The translations under genes were made by a program, and so were the position numbers. A model generated the notes under the pieces. The model saw nothing but the letters and a program-made list of their open reading frames with translations, was not told the origin of the DNA and did no database searches. From the NCBI GenBank assembly GCA_002753395.1, contig PEAB01000029.1:1-37982 (forward strand): 37,982 nucleotides of DNA, in the 5' to 3' direction. Shown here one piece after another: positions 32,532 to 37,982 of the stretch; position 1 is the first letter of the stretch, and each line of letters begins with the position of its first letter. This DNA is from Nitrospirae bacterium MYbinv3. GTDB lineage: Bacteria; Nitrospirota; Thermodesulfovibrionia; Thermodesulfovibrionales; Magnetobacteriaceae.

Positions 32532-34284
32532 GATAAGTTCACCACCTATCCTAACCCATCCCGCAAAGAGCGGGCGACGCTATAAAGATGTTGAGGTGAT
32601 AGAGCAAGAACTCTGTTCTGATTTTAGCATCTATGCCGCTTCATGTCTGAAGGTACAGAGCGTTGACGGTCAGCTTGTGCCATTTTCACTCAACGAGATA
32701 CAGCACGTGTTAGAACAGATTATCTGCGACATAAGGGCTCAGGGCAGACTCGTAAGACTGATCATACTCAAGGCCAGACGCGAGGGGGTTAGTACGTGGG
32801 CTGCTGGCAGGTTCTTCTGGAAGACCACCACTGACTTTAACAGATACGGTGTGCTCATCACCCACGAGCATGAGGCCACGGAGTTTATCTTCAACATGAC
32901 AAGACGGTTTCAAAGACACGTTCCAGAGGATTTTAAGCCAGCTCAGTTGCACAACAATAAGAAAGAGATAGAGTTTAACAGGGCCGCCGGCATGGGGCTT
33001 GACGGCGCTATCAGGGTAGGAACGGCTGGTAAAACTGATTTTGGCAGCGGACAACTGATCCACTACCTGCATCTCTCGGAGGTGGCCAAATGGCCGCAGC
33101 ACAACGCCACTGACCTTTTGACTTCCATATTACAGTGCGTCCCTGACCATATAGATACAGAGATCATCTTTGAGAGCACTGCCAAGGGGCCAGCCGGAGA
33201 GTTCTACGAACGCTTCTTTGGCGCCAGGTACATCTATGAACTGTACAGGGAGACAAACGGCAGGCCGGCATTTAAAAGCCGTATCAACGAACGGTCAAGA
33301 CCCAATAACGTCTACAACGCAATCTTTATCCCGTGGTTCGTATTTGACAGCTACAGGGTACCCCCTCTTTCATCCAATACACAAGGGGTGGATGATGTGG
33401 CAGCGATTGAACTTACAGATGAGGAACGATCAATGAAGGAGTCTTACGAGCTTGACGACGCACAGATCCTGTGGCGTAGACAGGCGATTGAAAACCGCTG
33501 TAAGGGAGACCTGCTCACATTTAAGCAGGAGTATCCATCTAACGCCATAGAGGCTTTTGTTACAACGTCTACATCTGTCTTTAACACTCAAAAGATTATA
33601 GACCTGATGGCTGAGGCCAAAGAGCCTGTCTACAGATACGAGTGTGAGTTAGCCACTGGTGTATGGCGGCTGGTCAAAGAAGGCAGTCTGCGCGTGTGGG
33701 AAGAGGCGGACAAAAACAGGCACTACCTGATCAGCGCCGACGTATCAGAGGGGCTTGAGGGTGGTGATTACTCCTGCGCCGAGGTCATCGAACGGTCTAC
33801 CTCAAAGCAGGTGGCCGAGTGGCACGGACTTATTGAACCGGATCTGTTCGGTCTGCTGTTGACACACCTTGGCAAACGTTACAACATGGCATGGCTGATA
33901 CCGGAGCGAAACAACCACGGTCTTACGACCATCACCAAGATTGTAGAACTCAACTATCCAAGGATATACACAGAGATGGTGCTAACTCCTCCTATTAAGC
34001 CGAGAAAACGTCTTGGCTGGCTCAGTACAAGAACCAATAAGGAGCTTATCATCAACAACCTCATTGCCGAGATAAGGGATGACTCACACGGCATCGTCAG
34101 CAGGGAGCTCTTTGAGGAGATGATGACCTTTGTAAAGACTCAAAGTGGTCAATACACGGCAGAAAACGGTATGCACGACGACAGGGTTATGGCCATCGCT
34201 ATTGGTAAGTTTGTCAGGGCAAAACTGCCCCCCATTACGCAATCCAGCCTTAGCCTGTCAATATCCATAGAGGCATGGACATGA
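32524..34284 (+). CDS. Phage terminase large subunit
   Basis: 586 residues from ATG 32524 (ATG 32509 adds five). DNA-packaging motor with ATPase and nuclease. ATPase: Walker A-like LKARREGVSTW (K83 to S90) and Walker B LHLSE (182-186), with a coupling-type FESTAKGPAGEFYE. Nuclease (RuvC-like): SADVSEGLEGGDYS (about 405-415, first aspartate), IPERNNHG, and a late HDDRVMAIAIG. All expected acidic residues are present, so it looks intact. It is translationally coupled to the upstream small gene. Confidence 0.9.
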   Translation: MSKISSPPILTHPAKSGRRYKDVEVIEQELCSDFSIYAASCLKVQSVDGQLVPFSLNEIQHVLEQIICDIRAQGRLVRLIILKARREGVSTWAAGRFFWKTTTDFNRYGVLITHEHEATEFIFNMTRRFQRHVPEDFKPAQLHNNKKEIEFNRAAGMGLDGAIRVGTAGKTDFGSGQLIHYLHLSEVAKWPQHNATDLLTSILQCVPDHIDTEIIFESTAKGPAGEFYERFFGARYIYELYRETNGRPAFKSRINERSRPNNVYNAIFIPWFVFDSYRVPPLSSNTQGVDDVAAIELTDEERSMKESYELDDAQILWRRQAIENRCKGDLLTFKQEYPSNAIEAFVTTSTSVFNTQKIIDLMAEAKEPVYRYECELATGVWRLVKEGSLRVWEEADKNRHYLISADVSEGLEGGDYSCAEVIERSTSKQVAEWHGLIEPDLFGLLLTHLGKRYNMAWLIPERNNHGLTTITKIVELNYPRIYTEMVLTPPIKPRKRLGWLSTRTNKELIINNLIAEIRDDSHGIVSRELFEEMMTFVKTQSGQYTAENGMHDDRVMAIAIGKFVRAKLPPITQSSLSLSISIEAWT

Positions 34285-34301
34285 ATTTAATAGCTGTGAT
34301 C

Positions 34302-34320
34302 AGCCCACTTGACCCCGTAA
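34302..34320 (-). repeat. Trace of the hairpin-core repeat
   Basis: AGCCCACTTGACCCCGTAA matches the right flank of the core (CCCCTTGACCCCGTAAA) as seen at 1965-1983 and 19720-19735; the left arm is gone. It lies 18 bp after the terminase stop, showing that the repeat also reached the phage segment. Confidence 0.4.
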
Positions 34321-34370
34321 GAATATTATGCGTATTGGATTTAATCAAAACTCTATAGAAGGAGGAGTTA

Positions 34371-36236
34371 ATGAGTAACCTCACTGCTTACATAAGAGAC
34401 TGTTGGGAGGCGGCCAAGACGGCAAAATCGCCTATAACGGCTCAGATGCAAAGGTCTCTCAGGCAGCGTAACGGCATCTACGACGCAGGCAAGCTGCAAT
34501 CTATAAGGAGGATGGGAGGGGCAGAACAATACATGCTTGTTACAAAGAGCAAGTGCCGAGATGCTGAGGCCTGGCTTAAGGACATCCTCATACAGCCTGG
34601 TCTTAGGCCGTGGGATTTAACACCAGCGTCTGGTACCCTGCCTGTGGGTACGGATGAAGAGGTTGATAGCATCTTTGAGACCGTAGATAGGATGAAAGAC
34701 AGGATTAATGACCAGTTTATAGTTGGCGGCTGGTACAGAGCCTTTGAGGAGTTCCTCTACGACGTAGTGACGTTTAAGGCGGGCTTTATAAAGGGACCAA
34801 TCTTGAGAAAGGAGCGCCTCAGGAGACGGGTTCTAAAGGCCAATAAATGGGCGACGGTCATTGAGGAGCTTATATTGCCGGAATATGAGAGACGCTCTCC
34901 GTTTGACATCTTCCCCAGCCCCGACAGCACGGGGATTGACGATGGTTACCTCATTGATCTTATAAGGCTGCGACCCTCACACCTTATAGACCTCATAGGA
35001 GTGCCTGGTTTTAACGAAGGGGCGATAAGACAGGCGCTCTTTGAGCTAAAGGAAGGTGCACTCAAGGGCAATACTGACGTTGACTCAGCGCCAACTGTCC
35101 TAAGCGCTGCAGGTTCGTATCGTACACCGGAGGGTAAACTAACGCTCTTGGAGTTCTGGGGGGACGTTGAGGGCTGGATGCTCAAGGACTATCTACACGT
35201 GGAAGATGATAAGGTGTACCCGGTGTGTGTGTGGGTTGTCGGGGAGCACGTAATAAAGGCAATGAGTAACCCTGACCCGATGGGGCTTAAACCGTACTCA
35301 AAGGTGTCCTTTGAGGAGGTGCCAGGGCAGTTCTGGGGGTTAGGGCTAGCCGAGATGCTTGATGGCGTGCAGAGCGCCTGTAACGCTATTGGCAGGGCCA
35401 TCGTAAACAATGCAGGGTTTGCTTCTGGTCCTCAGGTAGAGCGCAACGTGGAAAGGGTGCTACCAGGTGAGAGCAAGGATATGTGGCCGTGGAAGGTGTG
35501 GGATGTTACAGATGCACAGATGTCGTCAACGGCTGCTATAAGGTTTTATCAACCACCAATGGTCGTGGACAAGCTCATGCAAGTGTATGAATTCTTTTTG
35601 AGGCGGGCACAGGAACATTCTGGTATCCCAAGTTACGTTAACAGCAGCAGCATGGACTCGGCAGCCAACACCAATGCCTCGGCTCTGTCGATGTCAATGA
35701 CGCAGGCGGCACGAGGTGTCAAAAGCGTTATTAAGAACATAGACCTGCGCATCATTGCCCCGTCTGTAGAGCGACAGTACTACTTTAACATTCAGTACGG
35801 ATGGGTTGACACCCACAGCATAACAGTATCGGATGTCTCAACGATTCCCGACGTAAAGGTGGTTGCAAAGGGGAGCTCTTCACTCATAGCAAAGGAGCAG
35901 CAGGCCATCAGACGAAGCGAATTTCTACGCACAACGAATAACCCCGTGGACATGGCCATTATCGGTGCAGAAGGCAGAAGACACCTGCTCAAAGAGGTCG
36001 CCAGGGCACTGGAGATAGATGTAGAAAAGGTTATTCCAGACACCCCGGCAGCATCACAACGCTTGTCATCTGCAGCTGCTACTACACCATTACCAAAAGT
36101 CAGTACAAAGATCTCGACAACAGATTTAGAAAATAGGAGACTAAACCCCTCCGGTGATCCAAGTGGAGACTTCAACCTCTTTACAAATTCGGCTGATAAC
36201 TCTGTCCAAGGACAAGGCAGCGTAGAAGGAGAATAA
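34371..36236 (+). CDS. Phage portal protein
   Basis: 621 residues, directly downstream of the terminase with a strong AAGGAGG site. The sequence has the look of tailed-phage portals of the 550-700 residue class. Features: an early helical region, an SPFDIFPSPDSTGIDDGYLI stretch, a loop VPGQFWGLGLAEMLDGVQSACNAIGRAIVNNAGFASGPQVERN, then a QAARGVKSVIKNIDLRIIAP helix. The C-terminal tail is low complexity (ATTPLPKVSTKISTT, then NPSGDPSGDFN). It forms the ring through which DNA enters the head. The family is recognised by pattern and position. Confidence 0.82.
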   Translation: MSNLTAYIRDCWEAAKTAKSPITAQMQRSLRQRNGIYDAGKLQSIRRMGGAEQYMLVTKSKCRDAEAWLKDILIQPGLRPWDLTPASGTLPVGTDEEVDSIFETVDRMKDRINDQFIVGGWYRAFEEFLYDVVTFKAGFIKGPILRKERLRRRVLKANKWATVIEELILPEYERRSPFDIFPSPDSTGIDDGYLIDLIRLRPSHLIDLIGVPGFNEGAIRQALFELKEGALKGNTDVDSAPTVLSAAGSYRTPEGKLTLLEFWGDVEGWMLKDYLHVEDDKVYPVCVWVVGEHVIKAMSNPDPMGLKPYSKVSFEEVPGQFWGLGLAEMLDGVQSACNAIGRAIVNNAGFASGPQVERNVERVLPGESKDMWPWKVWDVTDAQMSSTAAIRFYQPPMVVDKLMQVYEFFLRRAQEHSGIPSYVNSSSMDSAANTNASALSMSMTQAARGVKSVIKNIDLRIIAPSVERQYYFNIQYGWVDTHSITVSDVSTIPDVKVVAKGSSSLIAKEQQAIRRSEFLRTTNNPVDMAIIGAEGRRHLLKEVARALEIDVEKVIPDTPAASQRLSSAAATTPLPKVSTKISTTDLENRRLNPSGDPSGDFNLFTNSADNSVQGQGSVEGE

Positions 36237-36238
36237 CC

Positions 36239-36526
36239 ATGTTAAGGGCTACACAAGAGGTGTTAAAGGCATTGGCTGTCTTGAGGGTAAATCCTCAGTG
36301 GCAGTGGGTAACTAAATGGTTTGAGGTTCAACTTGTAGAACAATCCCTACAGAACAACTCTCAGCGCGATGATGTGCTTCTGAGAATGGGTCAAGGACGT
36401 GCCCTTATTCTCAAAGAACTTATAACGCTCTTTAATTGTCCTGTGGATGAGCGCATCTGCCAGTTACAAAACCAAGAAATGAATCAAGGGGTAGACAACC
36501 CCAACGGAAAGGAAGGAGGATTTTGA
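36239..36526 (+). CDS. Small phage-module protein of unknown function
   Basis: 95 residues, starting 2 bp after the portal stop with AGAAGGAGA upstream. Largely helical, tryptophan-rich near the middle (NPQWQWVTKWFEVQLVEQSL), with an RALILKELITLFNCPVD segment and a hydrophilic end. Not recognised. In related gene orders a small protein after the portal may be a head-completion or scaffold accessory. No membrane segment or signal. Confidence 0.7.
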   Translation: MLRATQEVLKALAVLRVNPQWQWVTKWFEVQLVEQSLQNNSQRDDVLLRMGQGRALILKELITLFNCPVDERICQLQNQEMNQGVDNPNGKEGGF

Positions 36527-36527
36527 G

Positions 36528-36932
36528 ATGAACAAGAAAGTCTTGGTGTTGATAGCAATGATGCTATCAACATGTATCTGTGTGATGACTGCATCTGCCG
36601 ATACCTTTGAACTCTTAAAGGGGGCCACCACAACAGGACCCGGTAGGGTCAACAACGTTTCCTACGGAGAGTTTCGTACATGGAGCTGTGACGTCTTAGT
36701 GTCCGACAACGCAACAACGGCGGTGTCAGTGCGTATTGAGGGCAATCAGGGGGGGAGTATATTTGCCCCCTCTGGTATGGCGCAATATTCACTTACCAGC
36801 GCTGAGTTGGCTGTAGGGATTGGTTCCTTTTCTATCACGGATATGCCTGTAAATACAATTAGGGCAAACCTGTTGACCCTAACAGGGGGAAATGCACCAG
36901 CCGTAACGGTGCGATGTACGGGGGTCAAGTGA
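36528..36932 (+). CDS. Secreted small protein in the phage module
   Basis: 134 residues with a clear Sec signal peptide (MNKKVLVLIAMMLSTCICVMTASA, cleavage near residue 24). The mature part is beta-rich: TTGPGRVNNVSYGEFRTW, VSVRIEGNQGGS, SITDMPVNTIRANLLTLTGG, AVTVRCTGVK. This resembles small phage beta-domain proteins (head decoration or tail-associated), but those are not normally exported. AAGGAGG is eight bases before the ATG. The stop overlaps the next start (TGATG). The signal peptide within a structural phage module is unusual. Confidence 0.75.
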   Translation: MNKKVLVLIAMMLSTCICVMTASADTFELLKGATTTGPGRVNNVSYGEFRTWSCDVLVSDNATTAVSVRIEGNQGGSIFAPSGMAQYSLTSAELAVGIGSFSITDMPVNTIRANLLTLTGGNAPAVTVRCTGVK

Positions 36933-37982
36933 TGAGAGGCAGGGCCAGTTCACTATCAACAACGTTATTTGTACTAGCTGCAATTGTTTCTGCTTTGATG
37001 TTTGCTGCGTTGCCTGTATCAGCATGGCAGAAGTACTCCCCTGCAGCTCAGGGGCAGACAACATTAAGCGCCTTGACTGATATCACCGTAACCGCCCCAT
37101 CGGACAATCAGACGCTTCAGTACAATGCGGCTAGCGGCAAGTGGATAAACGTTACACCGGTTTCTGGTGGCGGTGCGGGGTATACTGATGCACAGGCCAG
37201 GGCAGCGATGAGTTGCAGCGTTGCGGGGCTTACGTACAACAGCGCAACGGGCATCACGAGCTTGACAAGTGGCTACGTCATCCCGACGGCTTCAGAGGAG
37301 ACGAACTGGAACACTGCATACAGCCATATTGGTTTGATAAACAATCCTCACAGTGTGACCAAGACTCAAGTAGGTCTCGGCAGCGTCGAAAACACGGCAT
37401 TGAGTACATGGACTGGCAGCGGCAATATCACTACCGTAGGGCCATTGAGCAATCTGACGGTTGGTTCAACCATAAAACTTGGTACAACCGATGCCTACAG
37501 CAGAGGACAGATATGGAACTATATGCCAAACAGCGTCTTAAGGCTTGGCTCGTTACAGCCCGATGGTGATCCCACTGGCAATATTACCTCTGAGGGCATT
37601 ATTGTCTACAACACAAAAGATGGCGCTGCTATGACAAGCGTTGCCAACGGAGATGCCTTTAATAATTATGGTTATGCCAGGATTAAAGGCAATAGATTTG
37701 GTCTCTACTCTGTGGACACATCAGGGTTGAACGACTACTATTTCAGGGTAGACCCGACGAGTTTATATCTCAGGAAAGATAACGGGAGTAAATCCTTTGA
37801 GGTGATGCGTGCAACGGGTGTCTTAACGGGAGCAACATGGCAAGGCAGCGCCATTGGAGATAGCTATATATCCTCGGCGGCTAACTGGAACACGGCATAT
37901 AGCCATAGCAGTGCAACGGGTAACCCTCACTCTGCTGCGCTTGATAACCTGACCAACATCAACATAAGCTCGCCATCAAACG
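36932..37982 (+). CDS. Tail-fibre-like protein with signal peptide (cut by right edge)
   Basis: 350 codons open to the window end. It starts MRGRASSLSTTLFVLAAIVS, and the hydrophobic segment ends PVSA, a Sec-type signal. The mature part has tail-fibre hallmarks: VTKTQVGLGSVENTALSTW, and a repeated NWNTAYSH-x5-NPHS unit (about residues 128-142 and again about 317-331). It also has stretches such as LYLRKDNGSKSFEVMRATG typical of trimeric fibre shafts. It would recognise a surface; here it may be exported by the host cell. Start overlaps the upstream stop, so the two genes are coupled. The C-terminus, where an intramolecular chaperone might sit, is not visible. Confidence 0.75.
   Translation, partial: MRGRASSLSTTLFVLAAIVSALMFAALPVSAWQKYSPAAQGQTTLSALTDITVTAPSDNQTLQYNAASGKWINVTPVSGGGAGYTDAQARAAMSCSVAGLTYNSATGITSLTSGYVIPTASEETNWNTAYSHIGLINNPHSVTKTQVGLGSVENTALSTWTGSGNITTVGPLSNLTVGSTIKLGTTDAYSRGQIWNYMPNSVLRLGSLQPDGDPTGNITSEGIIVYNTKDGAAMTSVANGDAFNNYGYARIKGNRFGLYSVDTSGLNDYYFRVDPTSLYLRKDNGSKSFEVMRATGVLTGATWQGSAIGDSYISSAANWNTAYSHSSATGNPHSAALDNLTNINISSPSN

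Noticed and set aside
37213-37569. 118-codon frame within the fibre-like gene
   Set aside because: It is in another frame of the open tail-fibre-like gene 36932-37982, whose protein pattern is clear.
1-37982. tRNA, rRNA or CRISPR arrays
   Set aside because: I looked in all intergenic gaps and found no cloverleaf-like sequence with a GTTCRA T-arm, no rRNA segment and no regularly spaced repeats.

Overview
The window looks like chromosomal DNA of a free-living anaerobic Gram-negative bacterium. Lipoprotein and Sec signals, an AhbD-like radical SAM protein of the alternative heme route, a MqnP/UbiA-type quinone prenyltransferase and an ApbE / NusG-domain-II / Gx-transporter set fit a Nitrospirota-type anaerobe (magnetotactic or sulfate-reducer relatives). 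That assignment is inference from gene content only. Most of the window is ordinary housekeeping DNA, but it is heavily seeded with small non-coding inverted-repeat elements.

Layout. (1) 1-271: the end of an IS1-like element (zinc-ribbon InsA start plus terminal repeat). (2) 289-3723: an NRAMP-related metal transporter (minus) divergent from a CNNM/CorC-type protein (plus). They are separated by 882 bp holding a highly self-complementary block and other repeats; a magnesium-homeostasis locus is plausible. (3) 3716-6559: two M16 proteins, one catalytic lipoprotein and one secreted partner without the zinc motif. (4) 6579-10646: panC, apbE, a NusG-II protein, a Gx transporter, yacG and dapB. 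(5) 10896-14153: a large two-module GT39-type glycosyltransferase, convergent with rpsU-dnaG (minus, 14191-16246). (6) 16835-22759: prmC, uvrC, hflX (apparently with an AUA start) and an AhbD-like protein. (7) 22829-23418: a decayed fragment of a surface protein with a frameshifted IPTL-CTERM-like tail, followed by a nest of mobile repeats to 23872. (8) 23980-31856: purC, a triple-GAF protein, a UbiA-type prenyltransferase, scpA, a TPR lipoprotein, miaB and an mtaB-like gene. (9) 32244 to the right edge: a phage-derived module (small-terminase-like protein, large terminase, portal, a small protein, then two proteins with Sec signal peptides, the second a tail-fibre-like protein cut by the window edge).

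The most distinctive signal is the repeat content. About ten copies of a hairpin core (consensus CAAGGGGACCAGTCCCCTTG plus a second G/C-rich hairpin) lie mostly just after stop codons. Several are embedded in small elements with terminal inverted repeats and 8-bp target duplications. One copy lies inside the glycosyltransferase gene, where element plus duplication adds exactly 47 codons. Two further MITE-like families and IS1-type ends are also present. In 23424-23872 they are nested in an order that can be read. No CRISPR array, tRNA or rRNA was seen.
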